Assembly: GCF_014640555.1 (NCBI RefSeq)
Contig: NZ_BMHE01000009.1
Location: 1-64,000, forward strand
Length of the DNA: 64,000 bases
Source: Paenibacillus marchantiophytorum
GTDB lineage: Bacteria; Bacillota; Bacilli; Paenibacillales; NBRC-103111
Reading direction: 5' to 3'
Each line of letters opens with the position of its first letter. The first letter of the stretch is position 1. A program made the position numbers and the translations under genes. Shown in pieces: positions 43,957 through 52,094 of this stretch. The notes under the pieces were generated by a model. The model made no database searches. It had not been told where the DNA came from and was given only the letters and a program-made list of their open reading frames with translations.

Positions 43957-44958
43957 ATGAGCCAGAAAGAAACAAATCAAGACATCGTCGATATTATTGT
44001 AATTGGTGGCGGCCCTGCTGGGATGTTCGCTTCTTTTTACGCAGGTATGCGTCAAGCATCCGTTAAAATTATTGAAAGTATGCCGCAGCTCGGCGGGCAA
44101 CTTGCAGCCCTTTATCCAGAGAAGTACATCTATGATGTAGCAGGTTTCCCGAAAGTGACTGCACAGGAGTTAGTGAACAATTTGCTAGCTCAGATGAAGC
44201 ACTTTGCCATCAATGTTTGCTTGGAAGAGAAAGTTCACCAAGTGGTGAAAAACGAAGAGCGCCTGTTCGAAATTACGACAGACAAAGGCACTCATTACAG
44301 CCGCGCTGTTATCGTTACTGGCGGGGTTGGGGCCTTCGAACCGCGTCGCTTGGAGCTTCCTGAAGCAGCCCAATTCGAGAAAAAAAACCTGCATTACTTC
44401 GTTAACGATTTGAATGCATTCGCTGGTCAAAAAGTATTAATCAGCGGCGGCGGCGATTCCGCGGTTGACTGGGCGTTAATGCTTGAACCAATTGCTGAGA
44501 AAGTTACCCTTATTCATCGCAGAGATAAATTCCGTGCCCATGAGCACAGTGTTGAAAATTTGATGAACTCCAAGGTTAACATTGTGACACCTACAGAAAT
44601 TACGTCACTGCAAGGGACGGACCGCATTGAGAAAGTGACGCTGAAAGACATCAAATCCGGTGAAGAAACGGTGCATGATGTGGATGCCGTTATCATTAAC
44701 TTCGGTTTCGTATCTTCCCTTGGACCGATCTCCGAATGGGGTCTTGAAATCGAAAACGGCTCTATCGTTGTCGATTCCCGAATGGAAACGAACATTCCAG
44801 GTATTTTTGCGGCTGGGGATATCACAACTTACCCTGGTAAATTGAAATTGATTGCAGTAGGTTTCGGTGAAGCGCCTACGGCGATTAACAATGCCAAAGT
44901 CTACATTGATCCATCAGCTAAACTTTCACCTGGACACAGCAGCAACCTTAAATTTTAA
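43957..44958 (+). CDS. yumC: Ferredoxin--NADP+ reductase (YumC type)
   Basis: A thioredoxin-reductase-like flavoenzyme of 333 residues that transfers electrons between NADPH and ferredoxin or flavodoxin. FAD motif [17 protein letters not shown] (about 15-31), NADPH motif [15 protein letters not shown] (about 165-179), and [15 protein letters not shown]. No CxxC redox pair is present, which separates it from thioredoxin reductase. The frame begins at 43888, but GGAGGAG lies nine bases before ATG 43957. Confidence 0.94.
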   Translation: MSQKETNQDIVDIIVIGGGPAGMFASFYAGMRQASVKIIESMPQLGGQLAALYPEKYIYDVAGFPKVTAQELVNNLLAQMKHFAINVCLEEKVHQVVKNEERLFEITTDKGTHYSRAVIVTGGVGAFEPRRLELPEAAQFEKKNLHYFVNDLNAFAGQKVLISGGGDSAVDWALMLEPIAEKVTLIHRRDKFRAHEHSVENLMNSKVNIVTPTEITSLQGTDRIEKVTLKDIKSGEETVHDVDAVIINFGFVSSLGPISEWGLEIENGSIVVDSRMETNIPGIFAAGDITTYPGKLKLIAVGFGEAPTAINNAKVYIDPSAKLSPGHSSNLKF

Positions 44959-44972
44959 TCATCTATCTACAT

Positions 44973-45025
44973 AAAAAGGGGTATTCTATTCCTAATCTGC
45001 CGATTAGGAGGAATACCCCTTTTCT
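44973..45025. terminator. Strong terminator between yumC and sda
   Basis: AAAAGGGGTATTC (44974-44986) pairs with GAATACCCCTTTT, with a further CCTAAT/ATTAGG inner stem. It is flanked by A and T runs and can serve both strands. Confidence 0.85.
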
Positions 45026-45064
45026 TATATATGTCCGGTTTGGTTGGCAAGGCTAATTCAAATA

Positions 45065-45220
45065 CTAATTCAGAGGCGTCTCATCTTTCGTGTACACTTG
45101 CAGCTTCAAATTCCTTCTTTGAATTTCTGCGAGGAGCAGGTCAACAAAATCTGTTTCTAATCTCAAGTCCAGTGCTTTGTAGTAGGAATCGATCAATGTT
45201 TCATCGCTAATTTGTCTCAC
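45065..45220 (-). CDS. sda: Sporulation checkpoint inhibitor Sda
   Basis: A 51-residue protein starting at GTG 45220, with AAAGGTGA seven bases upstream. The sequence (MRQISDETLIDSYYKALDLR, then DFVDLLLAEIQRRNLK) aligns along its length with B. subtilis Sda (RKLSDELLIESYFKA, DFIELIENEIKRRSL). Sda is an antiparallel helical hairpin that binds the sporulation kinases KinA/KinB and blocks phosphorelay start when replication is active or damaged. Its promoter is beside a cluster of DnaA boxes, as in Bacillus. The identification rests on remembered sequence, but hydrophobic and charged positions match closely. Confidence 0.87.
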   Translation of the reverse strand: MRQISDETLIDSYYKALDLRLETDFVDLLLAEIQRRNLKLQVYTKDETPLN

Positions 45221-45288
45221 TGAAATCACCTTTATCCTATAATTTGTAATTATATTATCATGGGGGCAAAATTAGAACAAGCGTTCCG

Positions 45289-45387
45289 TTATCCACAGAA
45301 CATTGTGTATATCCTGTGGGTAGATTGTTGATATGTCCTTAAAACTCTTTAAAAGTACAGGGTATAATGTGTATAAAGTTATACACA
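45289..45387. promoter_or_regulatory. DnaA box cluster upstream of sda
   Basis: A consensus DnaA box TTATCCACA at 45289-45297; weaker sites TGTGTATAT at 45304-45312 and TGTGGGTAG at 45315-45323 (inverted); and a head-to-head pair TGTGTATAA (45368-45376) and TTATACACA (45379-45387). All are in the 340-bp gap between sda and the next gene. Nearer to sda, TTGTTC-17-TAATAT on the minus strand is a candidate promoter. DnaA controls sda directly in B. subtilis. Confidence 0.75.
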
Positions 45388-45561
45388 CGCTAGGCTTCCC
45401 TCAAAGTGATAAAAAAAATTGATCGATTTTTCGTGTTCTTTTAACTCTCACTTAACAAAACCTTAAGGTTGTTCACATATTTGAAAAGAAATTTTAATCG
45501 TCATTTAACATTCATCGCATACAATGATAGTAGAAAGACAAATCAAAGGAGTGAATCGACC

Positions 45562-45723
45562 ATGCTCGTGTATGACATTGTAGTAAACGGAGAAATTAAA
45601 GAAACGATTAAACCTCGTAAAAACCGTCTGAAAGAAATCTACTCATTTATGTTGGAACAAAGCAAACTTATGCAAGCTAAATATGGAGAAAACGTTAAAA
45701 TTAAAGGCCGCATGGTGTATTAG
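45562..45723 (+). CDS. Small hypothetical protein, 53 residues
   Basis: ATG 45562 has AAAGGAG upstream; the frame could extend to 45469 but no ribosome site is there. The protein (MLVYDIVVNGEIKETIKPRK) has a beta-hairpin-like start and a basic helical second half. I do not recognise the family. It is divergent from sda and ends inside a terminator stem. Its -10-like CATACAAT at about 45518 resembles a sporulation sigma-E -10, but no matching -35 is clear. Confidence 0.65.
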   Translation: MLVYDIVVNGEIKETIKPRKNRLKEIYSFMLEQSKLMQAKYGENVKIKGRMVY

Positions 45724-45757
45724 GATCGTATCCTAACTTCACCCGCGGCCCTTTTTT
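45704..45757 (+). terminator. Terminator overlapping the end of the 53-codon gene
   Basis: GGCCGC and GCGGCC arms with an inner TTAGGAT/ATCCTAA stem form a long hairpin followed by seven T residues. The stop codon TAG lies inside the stem. Confidence 0.75.
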
Positions 45758-45795
45758 TACTCCCCTGACACTTTTTCAACAACCCTAAAGCGACC

Positions 45796-46476
45796 TTAAA
45801 CAATTCCCTTGCGATGCAGCACGGTTAACAATCGATAGAAATCATAGCTGCCATTCTGCGGCGAGTCGATTAAACCTGCTTGAATAGCTGCATTCACTGC
45901 CGCCTCAGCCCAATCAGGTATGGTATCCAGTGCCATTCGCCCTTCTAAAGCGGCAACTTTGTTTTGCAACGCCTCGATTTGCTCCTGCAATTTCTCCAGC
46001 ATGCTTGCAACCTCCTCATCGTATTGTGTTAGCTGATTGGTTTGAATGATGGCCATTAGCTCTGCCGCATAAGCCGGGTCCGTGGCATATCCACTGTTGG
46101 ATAAGGCTAGCGCCTGCTCACTTGGACTATCTGCCGATCGAACACCAGCGTATCTTGACGAGCCAAATAGTAAATCCTGATCGCGAAACCCCGCTTCAAG
46201 CGTGGGGTACGCCCGAAAATCACCAGGAACGTTATCCTGCCTTGTGCCATCGATGACTTCCCACGTAATCGTCGATACGTGAGCGCCTTGCCAATAAGGG
46301 GTCAGCACCCCTCTGCCCACTTTGTAGCCGACTAGGTTATTCCACGCGTTCACACTTCCACCCGTCTCCAGAATCGCCTGCGCAATGCGCACAGATGGAT
46401 AAATCGGCGAACCCTCTAAACGAAGCTTCACCGCAATAGGCGCGATGAGGTCAATAAACGCTTGCCTTGTCGCCAT
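45796..46476 (-). CDS. Glucosaminidase-domain peptidoglycan hydrolase, phage-lysin-like
   Basis: A 226-residue protein. N-terminal glucosaminidase domain (residues 1-145) with PSVRIAQAILETGG carrying the catalytic Glu, WNNLVGYKVG and FRAYPTLEAGFRD. Then a coiled coil (MLEKLQEQIEALQNKVAALE) and a C-terminal WAEAAVNAAIQAGLI helix pair seen in phage and cell-wall enzymes of Paenibacillus. No signal peptide is present, as in phage endolysins that need a holin. ATG 46476 has GGAGGTG upstream; the longer frame to 46587 lacks one. No holin or other phage gene is nearby. Confidence 0.8.
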   Translation of the reverse strand: MATRQAFIDLIAPIAVKLRLEGSPIYPSVRIAQAILETGGSVNAWNNLVGYKVGRGVLTPYWQGAHVSTITWEVIDGTRQDNVPGDFRAYPTLEAGFRDQDLLFGSSRYAGVRSADSPSEQALALSNSGYATDPAYAAELMAIIQTNQLTQYDEEVASMLEKLQEQIEALQNKVAALEGRMALDTIPDWAEAAVNAAIQAGLIDSPQNGSYDFYRLLTVLHRKGIV

Positions 46477-46587
46477 TCCATCACCTCCTCCACTTCTATG
46501 GTTAACTCTTCTTTCTATATATTCTATTCTTTCATGTTCGCAAATGGTTCCGCTCATGCTCCTGATATATCCGTCTCTACTTAGCAA

Positions 46588-46838
46588 GGAACAGAGGGAG
46601 GGAACTAGGGGACGCTAATTAGGCAAAAAGTAGGCATGCGAGGGTAATAGCGGAACTACAGGGTCTTATTTCCACAAAAAGTATTGAAATTCCCATGAAA
46701 CAGCAAAATAGCGTACTGGAGTTCCCTCAACCTCCCGATAATGACACTTTTGGCTAGAATAGCGCACCGTAGTTCCCTTACGTCCCCGCGAGGCAGCTAG
46801 AGCAACTCCGCTTTCACTCCAAAACATATAAACTCTTA
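46588..46838. repeat. Intergenic repeat family 1, copy B
   Basis: Units in ++-- order: GGGAACTAGGGGACGCTAAT (near 46599), CGGAACTACAGGGTCTTATT (near 46651), AATAGCGTACTGGAGTTCCC (near 46707) and AATAGCGCACCGTAGTTCCC (near 46758), followed by a CGCGAGGCAGCTAGAGC tail and CCAAAACATATAAACTC. Nearly identical to copy C over about 240 bp. No gene lies in 46588-46922. Confidence 0.8.
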
Positions 46839-46845
46839 TATTTCA

Positions 46846-46892
46846 AAAAAAAGACCTTCCAATCAGTGGTTGCCCACCAATTAGAAAGTCTC
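46846..46892 (-). terminator. Terminator of the A-type Fe-S carrier gene
   Basis: On the minus strand AGACTTTCTAATTGGTGG and CCACTGATTGGAAGGTCT pair with few mismatches around GCAA, followed by seven T residues. Confidence 0.8.
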
Positions 46893-46922
46893 ATTTAAAA
46901 TATCTCAATTGCAAAGAGTTTA

Positions 46923-47294
46923 TTAAGCCTCAACCTTATCGTCACACTTCTCAACCAAGCCCTCTTCATCCTTCACCTTGAAGGAAGAGCCGCACCCGCA
47001 CGATGCTACAGCATTAGGGTTGTTGATGGAGAAGCCGCCGCCCATACCTGCGTCCGTGTAATCAATTTCTACACCGTACAAATATTTGGAGCTGTCATCG
47101 TCAACTACGACTTTGAGACCATGTATGTCAAACACTTTATCGTCAGCCTTCTGATCATCGTCAAAGCCCATGCCGTAGGAGAAACCACTACAGCCTCCCG
47201 CTTTTACGCCAAGACGCAAGAACAGGTTCGATGATTCTTCAGATGCTAGAAGTTCTTTAATTTTATCTGTTGCTGATTCACTAATGTTAATCAT
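46923..47294 (-). CDS. erpA: A-type iron-sulfur carrier / cluster insertion protein (ErpA/IscA, YutM-like)
   Basis: A 123-residue HesB-family protein. The three cluster-binding cysteines are present in GGCSGFSYGMGF and ASCGCGSSF. A-type proteins deliver [Fe-S] clusters to apo-enzymes, here probably including SdhB and MqnE. The acidic C-terminal tail (KDEEGLVEKCDDKVEA) extends about ten residues past the usual end. GGGAGGG precedes the ATG. In B. subtilis the matching gene yutM lies in the same yut/yum neighbourhood. Confidence 0.9.
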   Translation of the reverse strand: MINISESATDKIKELLASEESSNLFLRLGVKAGGCSGFSYGMGFDDDQKADDKVFDIHGLKVVVDDDSSKYLYGVEIDYTDAGMGGGFSINNPNAVASCGCGSSFKVKDEEGLVEKCDDKVEA

Positions 47295-47442
47295 AACGGA
47301 AATCCCTCCCTAGAAGTTCTCTTTAAAAAGAAAACTGGCATTATCCATTTGCTTTCGTAATGCTTACTGTCAAGTATACTCCTAATCCGCGCATAGCTCA
47401 AGGGCAGTTGCACAGCGTTCAGTAACCAGAATAGCCAGCTAT

Positions 47443-47619
47443 TTACTGCTTAGGTCGCAAAGCGTAGTACTGTAAGAGCAACAGATCCAACTCCTGGCTG
47501 CACTGTTGGACATCTGGGTGCAGAAACCCGTGTGTGCTGCCAAGGATAACCATCTGGCTTCTTAACTGCTCGATTTCTATGTTCAATCGTTCCTGCGGTT
47601 CGGTCACGAAAAATGGCAT
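47443..47619 (-). CDS. Spo0E family aspartyl-phosphate phosphatase
   Basis: A 58-residue helical hairpin with the Spo0E signature SQELDLLLLQYY (SxxLD motif with catalytic Asp) and an N-terminal helix LNIEIEQLRSQM. Family members remove phosphate from Spo0A~P and delay sporulation. The frame runs to 47697, but AAAGGTGAT is upstream of GTG 47622 / ATG 47619, which fits the small size of the family. It stands alone, 2.4 kb from the sda gene. Confidence 0.82.
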   Translation of the reverse strand: MPFFVTEPQERLNIEIEQLRSQMVILGSTHGFLHPDVQQCSQELDLLLLQYYALRPKQ

Positions 47620-47959
47620 CACGATATAATCACCTTTTAACCCTACGTAATCACATTGCAATAGTATACAGGAATTTGTTAATATTGGGAATAACATTTT
47701 CTGAAAATAAATGAAAAATTTCTATCATTTCGTAGATTGTCAATTTATCTTCATCATCCTGATGTTGCCCCTCCCAACGCGGAGGTTTATAATAGAAGGG
47801 ATGGTTTGTACGTTTATGAATCAAACGGGTGTGAATTCCTGAACCGAACTGGCTGACAGGTATGCGAGCCACTCACATCGCAAGGCGCATTGAATTCTTG
47901 CTGAGCTCTATGCGTCCATTCAGTATGGGCTTTATTTTGTATTCATAGGAGGAGTTAGG

Positions 47960-49060
47960 ATGAGTGTGATCACCACAGACCCCATCAAACGGATGGCGGA
48001 GATTGCTGAGAAGGTTGAGAACGGCGAACGTCTTAGCATGGAAGATGGACTCTTTTTGTATGAGTCCGACGATCTACTGACTATTGGTCAATTAGCAAAC
48101 AAAGTAAATACGCGAATGAACGGGAACAAGGTTTATTTTGTGCAAAATATGAGCTTGTACTTCACGAATGTGTGTGAAGAGCATTGTGCTTTTTGTCATT
48201 TCCGCCGCGATGAAGGTGAAGAAGGCTCCTACACGCTCACACCGAGCCAAATGTTGGATTATGTAGCCGAGAACTTCAATCCCGAAATCAGAGAGTTTCA
48301 TATCAGTCAAGGGCATAACCCTCATTTGCCTTTTGAATATTATGTGGATTGCATTCGTCAATTGAAGCAAGCTTATCCGGATGTAACCATTAAGGCGCAC
48401 ACCGCGGCTGAAATTGAATTCTTCTCCCGGATCAGCGGACTTAGCTACCGCGATGTCCTCAAAACGCTGATGGATGCTGGCTTATCCACGCTTCCAGGCG
48501 GAGGAGCCGAAATCCTGACCGAACGTTACCGCACGAAAATGAACGTGGAAAAGGCTTCTTCAGAAGAATGGCTCGATGTTCACCGCAACGCTCACCTTCT
48601 GGGCATGAAAACACATGCAACGATGCTGTACGGTTCTATCGAAACCAAAGAGGAACGTATTCGCCATATGATCCTCCTGCGTGAACTGCAAGACGAAACC
48701 GGCGGTTTCCTTGTCTTCATTCCGAATTCCATTCAACCGGCAAGCAAGAATGCGGGTCTCAAGCGACGCGTTCCTGCCTGGGACGAGCTGAAAACCATTG
48801 CGATTAGCCGATTGATGCTCGATAACTTCCCTCATATTAAAGCTTACTTCATTAATATTGGTACCAAATTAACACAGCTTTCCTTCACCTTCGGCGCATC
48901 GGATGCGCATGGAACGATCGTGAAAGAGAAAATTTCGCATGCAGCAGGAGCACTATCTCCCGAAGGTCTTACGCGCGATGAGTTGGTTTGGTTAATTCAA
49001 GGCGCAGGACGTGTCCCTGTTGAGCGTGATACCTTTTATAATGAAATCAAAGTTTATTAG
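47960..49060 (+). CDS. mqnE: Aminofutalosine synthase MqnE
   Basis: Radical SAM enzyme that makes 6-amino-6-deoxyfutalosine from chorismate-derived 3-enolpyruvylbenzoate and SAM in the futalosine route to menaquinone. The [4Fe-4S] ligands are in NVCEEHCAFCHFRR (CxxxCxxC, about 70-80). Other conserved parts: HISQGHNPHLPFEYYV, TIKAHTAAEIEFFSR, LPGGGAEIL and SFTFGASDAHGTIVKEK, which favour MqnE over MqnC. The length of 366 is normal. GGAGGAG precedes the ATG. It shows that this organism uses the futalosine path; the other mqn genes are outside the window. Confidence 0.93.
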   Translation: MSVITTDPIKRMAEIAEKVENGERLSMEDGLFLYESDDLLTIGQLANKVNTRMNGNKVYFVQNMSLYFTNVCEEHCAFCHFRRDEGEEGSYTLTPSQMLDYVAENFNPEIREFHISQGHNPHLPFEYYVDCIRQLKQAYPDVTIKAHTAAEIEFFSRISGLSYRDVLKTLMDAGLSTLPGGGAEILTERYRTKMNVEKASSEEWLDVHRNAHLLGMKTHATMLYGSIETKEERIRHMILLRELQDETGGFLVFIPNSIQPASKNAGLKRRVPAWDELKTIAISRLMLDNFPHIKAYFINIGTKLTQLSFTFGASDAHGTIVKEKISHAAGALSPEGLTRDELVWLIQGAGRVPVERDTFYNEIKVY

Positions 49061-49104
49061 TCATACTAGAGAAGAGATATTGTTCAGAAGGGATATTGGA
49101 TAGC

Positions 49105-50169
49105 ATGAAAAAGTTTGTCATTCTCGGAGGAGGTTATGGCGGTCTGACCATAGCCTTGAACATGTTGGAAAAGGATCTGCCGGAAGACACGGTGTTGGAA
49201 TTGATCGACCGGAGCCCTTTTCAAGGACTAAAAACAGAATATTACGCCTTAGCTTCAGGAACTATCGCTGAAACTCATATTCGAGTCGCTTATCCGGATG
49301 ATCCTCGGCTGCTTCTTACGTATGGAGAAGTGTCTTCTGTTGATTTGAACAGCAAGATGATTAATTTCACGGACAAAGAACCCATCACCTATGACTGGTT
49401 AGTCGTCGGGCTGGGCTGTGTGGATAGCTATCATGGCATCATCGGCGCAGAGGAGCATTCATCCAGTATCCAAACACTTGCACAAACACGTGCTACCTAT
49501 CAACGCATTAACAACATCGCCCCTTATGGGCAAGTGTCAATTATTGGCGGCGGACTAAGTGGTGTTGAAATGGCAGCAGAACTGCGTGAAAGCCGGGCTG
49601 ATCTGAACATTCGTTTGATTGATCGCGGGCCAAGCTTGCTCTCAGCGTTCCCGAATAATCTACAGCAATACGTGCGCGAATGGATGACAGAGCATCATAT
49701 TGAATTACGTCCACAAGTCTCGCTAGTTCGCTTGGATGGCGGGGATTTATACAATCAAGAAGAAATTATTCGCACAGATGCAACGATTTGGACAGCTGGC
49801 ATTCAGCCTAATCCCATTGTCGAAGCGCTCAATGTGCCCAAAGACCGTCAAGGTCGCATCGTGCTCAATGAATACCACCAAATCGCCGAATATCCAGAAG
49901 TTTATGTGGTTGGGGATTGCGCTTCACTGCCATTCTCACCGAGTGCCCAAGCTGCGCAAGCGCAAGGCAAGCAAATTGCCGAAGTCATGCAAGCGATTTG
50001 GAAAGGCGACACACCGCGTCTGGGTAAAATAAAGCTAAGAGGCACCCTTGGGTCTCTCGGCAAGAAAAGCGGTTTCGGGATTATGGGTAAACGTACGCTG
50101 ATGACCGGCAAAATTGCCCGTGTTCTCAAAAGCGGTGTGCTGTGGAAATCCAAGCGCCACTTCGGGTAA
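49105..50169 (+). CDS. yutJ: NAD(P)/FAD-dependent oxidoreductase, NDH-2-like (YutJ)
   Basis: A two-dinucleotide-fold flavoprotein related to NDH-2 but smaller (354 residues). FAD motif VILGGGYGGLTIALNML, NAD motif SIIGGGLSGVEMAAEL, and VYVVGDCASLPFSPSAQAAQ. It keeps the C-terminal basic stretch but lacks the long amphipathic membrane helix, so its acceptor is unclear. ATG 49105 is favoured over a TTG nine bases earlier that is too close to the AAGGGA ribosome site. It may be co-transcribed with mqnE (44-bp gap). Neighbours match the Bacillus yuzB-yutJ-yutI group. Confidence 0.85.
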   Translation: MKKFVILGGGYGGLTIALNMLEKDLPEDTVLELIDRSPFQGLKTEYYALASGTIAETHIRVAYPDDPRLLLTYGEVSSVDLNSKMINFTDKEPITYDWLVVGLGCVDSYHGIIGAEEHSSSIQTLAQTRATYQRINNIAPYGQVSIIGGGLSGVEMAAELRESRADLNIRLIDRGPSLLSAFPNNLQQYVREWMTEHHIELRPQVSLVRLDGGDLYNQEEIIRTDATIWTAGIQPNPIVEALNVPKDRQGRIVLNEYHQIAEYPEVYVVGDCASLPFSPSAQAAQAQGKQIAEVMQAIWKGDTPRLGKIKLRGTLGSLGKKSGFGIMGKRTLMTGKIARVLKSGVLWKSKRHFG

Positions 50170-50424
50170 TTAATCACCAAGAAGATCGTACATCGCTTCA
50201 ATCTCTTTAATTTTGGCTATAATGAGTTCGTGGAGAGCATCGGCGCTTTCTGCCGCAACAATTTCCCCATTCAACAGCGCATAGGGTTCCATATAACATT
50301 GCCCGCAATTGCCAAGGCAGCCGTATTCGATAACGTCATAATCTGGATCTTCTTCCAGTGCTTTCATGACTTTGTCGGTGCCATGGTGCATATTGCTTGC
50401 ACAAAATTCAATGATCGGTCTCAT
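50170..50424 (-). CDS. yuzB: YuzB family protein (DUF1450)
   Basis: An 84-residue thioredoxin-like-fold protein with cysteines in FCASN and CLGNCGQC, which suggest a metal or Fe-S site. It matches B. subtilis YuzB in length and pattern. Function unknown. Its stop directly abuts the yutJ stop on the opposite strand; the two genes converge without a terminator between them. Confidence 0.85.
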   Translation of the reverse strand: MRPIIEFCASNMHHGTDKVMKALEEDPDYDVIEYGCLGNCGQCYMEPYALLNGEIVAAESADALHELIIAKIKEIEAMYDLLGD

Positions 50425-50519
50425 AATAAAAATTCCACCTTATGTTGATATTCGAGTTGAAAACCATTTTCATTTAAACAGTATTGTACTATAATAATAA
50501 AAGAAAGGAGATGAATCAA

Positions 50520-50765
50520 ATGACTGAAAAAACAAAAGAAGCAATTTATGATGAAGTCCTTGAGGTTTTAGATAAACTCCGTCCTTTTCTACAACGCGAT
50601 GGCGGTGACGTTGATCTCGTTGACGTAGAAGACGGTATCGTGAAGCTGAAACTCATGGGTGCCTGCGGCAGCTGCCCGAGCTCAACAATTACGTTGAAAG
50701 CCGGTATTGAGCGTGCACTTGTTGAAGAAGTTGAAGGTATAACTGAAGTCGTACAGGTATTCTAA
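50520..50765 (+). CDS. yutI: NifU-like iron-sulfur scaffold protein (YutI)
   Basis: An 81-residue NifU C-terminal-type domain with the cluster-binding GACGSCPSS (CxxC) motif and [20 protein letters not shown]. It assembles or carries [4Fe-4S] clusters. AAGGAGATG is the ribosome site and ATG 50520 lies ten bases on; two earlier in-frame ATGs overlap or precede the site. TACTATAATAAT upstream is a -10-like element. It complements the A-type carrier at 46923. Confidence 0.9.
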   Translation: MTEKTKEAIYDEVLEVLDKLRPFLQRDGGDVDLVDVEDGIVKLKLMGACGSCPSSTITLKAGIERALVEEVEGITEVVQVF

Positions 50766-50796
50766 TACGACTATATCATAAGAGCTTACCAACTGT

Positions 50797-50832
50797 TGTA
50801 TGGATTTTTCCAACAATTCCATACAACAGTCT
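50797..50832 (+). other. Inverted repeat hairpin downstream of yutI
   Basis: ACTGTTGTATGGA (50797-50809) pairs perfectly with TCCATACAACAGT (50820-50832) around TTTTTCCAACAAT. It has no T-tract, so it is not a classical terminator; it may stabilise the mRNA end. Confidence 0.55.
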
Positions 50833-50856
50833 GTATCTATAATACGAGCATGACAG

Positions 50857-50884
50857 CCATCCTGCATTTGGATGGCTTTTTTTC
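50857..50884 (+). terminator. Terminator of yutI
   Basis: AGCCATCC and GGATGGCT arms around TGCATTT, followed by six more T residues. Confidence 0.85.
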
Positions 50885-50937
50885 ATTCTGGGCGAACCAA
50901 CTGAATCCACTCCATAACCTCTCCGTTAAACGCAAGA

Positions 50938-51230
50938 AACCTAGCCTGCGGCTAGGTCATCTACAATTATGCGCTCGGGGATAAATAAGCAATCTAATGG
51001 ACTTTTCGGCCTCAAAGAGAGTCTAAAGAACTGTATGATGCTTATTGACAAGAAAATGGCTACTTTGAAAACCTAATGAACTGAATAGACGTTATCGAGT
51101 AGCTTACAGGTTGAATTGTGATCATTTACATGAAATAACGCATCGGAAATTCGTTAGATTTTCAAAGTGAACGATTTTGAGCGAATAAAGGTTTTTGAGT
51201 TCGTAAGAGGGCGCTGCTCAAAGTTCGTTG
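50938..51230. repeat. Intergenic repeat family 2, distant copy in opposite orientation
   Basis: Starts with CCTAGCCTGCGGCTAGGTCA and then carries, in reverse complement relative to the tandem copies at 23690-24612, the TTTCGGCCTCAAAGAGAG, ACTTTGAAAACCTAATGAAC, GTGATCATTT, GTTAGATTTTCAAAGTGAAC and GCGAATAAAG blocks. No gene is seen in 50886-51295; 51250-51295 has short GGTTCTGG-type iterations. Confidence 0.75.
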
Positions 51231-51295
51231 ACTTGGAAAGCCGGAGCCTTTAGTTCTGGTTTTACGCAGGTTCTGGTTCCTGGTTCTGATTCCGC

Positions 51296-52087
51296 TCAAG
51301 TCCTGCGCTGATTAAGCGCAGGCAACGGCTGAATTGGATCCAATCCTCCAGAGATATCCATGATATTGCCAGTAAGGAAATCAGATGCCGGCAAGCAGAG
51401 AAAGTCGATTACACGAGCCACGTCTTCGCCTGTCCCTGGTCTTCCCACTGGAGTCTCCTCATCGATTTCCAATCGCGCTTCCTCCATCGTACGTTCCTTG
51501 TTCTTGCCCCGAATGTCTCCCGGACAAATCATATTGACCGTAATCCCATGGCTAGCCTCTTCTTCCGCCAAGGTTTTGGTGAAAGAAACCAAACCCACTT
51601 TGGCCGCGGCATAGACGGCACGATGCGTCCAACCTCTTGCCTCGGCAGCTTTGCCGAAGCCAAAGTGAATAATGCGGCCCCAGCGTCTCTCACGCATCAT
51701 GGGCAGAACGAGATGATCCAGCTCCATCACACCGAGCAGATTCCCACGCATCAAATATTCGATTTCATCGACGCCATAATCAGCAAAGAAGCGCCGTTCC
51801 CGGAAAAAGGGCCCTGCATTATTGACAAGAATATCGATTGGCCCCAGCCGTGAAGCGGTTTGCTCCACCATACGGACAATGTCCTCCCGCTTGGCAACAT
51901 CGCCCTGAACGGCTAGGCTGCGAACACCCATATGTTCCAGTTGAAGGACTAGCTCAGCAGCTTCCTTTTCACTATTTACATAATTAACAGCGACCTGACA
52001 TCCCCGCTGGGCCAGGGTCAAGGCGGTCATTTTACCGAGCCCCTTCGCACTGCCTGTAATAAGAACGGTTCGGCCTTTTAATTCCAT
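51296..52087 (-). CDS. SDR family protein with altered active site
   Basis: A 263-residue classical-SDR fold. TGSAKGLGKMTALTLAQRG (cofactor site), NNAGPFF, and YAAAKVG (Tyr-x-x-x-Lys) are intact. Where the catalytic Ser normally sits (II-x-x-S-S), the sequence reads IIHFGFGKAAE, with no Ser. CPGDIRGKNKE follows as usual. Either it is a weak or atypical reductase or has lost catalysis. B. subtilis has a similar SDR group whose role is unknown. ATG 52087 has AAAGGGG about ten bases upstream. Seven bases separate it from the HEPN gene, so it is the last gene of a tight four-gene operon. Confidence 0.82.
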   Translation of the reverse strand: MELKGRTVLITGSAKGLGKMTALTLAQRGCQVAVNYVNSEKEAAELVLQLEHMGVRSLAVQGDVAKREDIVRMVEQTASRLGPIDILVNNAGPFFRERRFFADYGVDEIEYLMRGNLLGVMELDHLVLPMMRERRWGRIIHFGFGKAAEARGWTHRAVYAAAKVGLVSFTKTLAEEEASHGITVNMICPGDIRGKNKERTMEEARLEIDEETPVGRPGTGEDVARVIDFLCLPASDFLTGNIMDISGGLDPIQPLPALNQRRT

Positions 52088-52094
52088 GGTCCAC

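Noticed and set aside
45510..45530. Sigma-E promoter for the 53-codon gene
   Set aside because: CATACAAT fits a sigma-E -10, but no -35 at the right distance could be found.
47651..47872. 73-codon minus-strand frame between Spo0E and mqnE
   Set aside because: Overlaps the spo0E region in another frame, lacks a ribosome site and has no recognisable motif.
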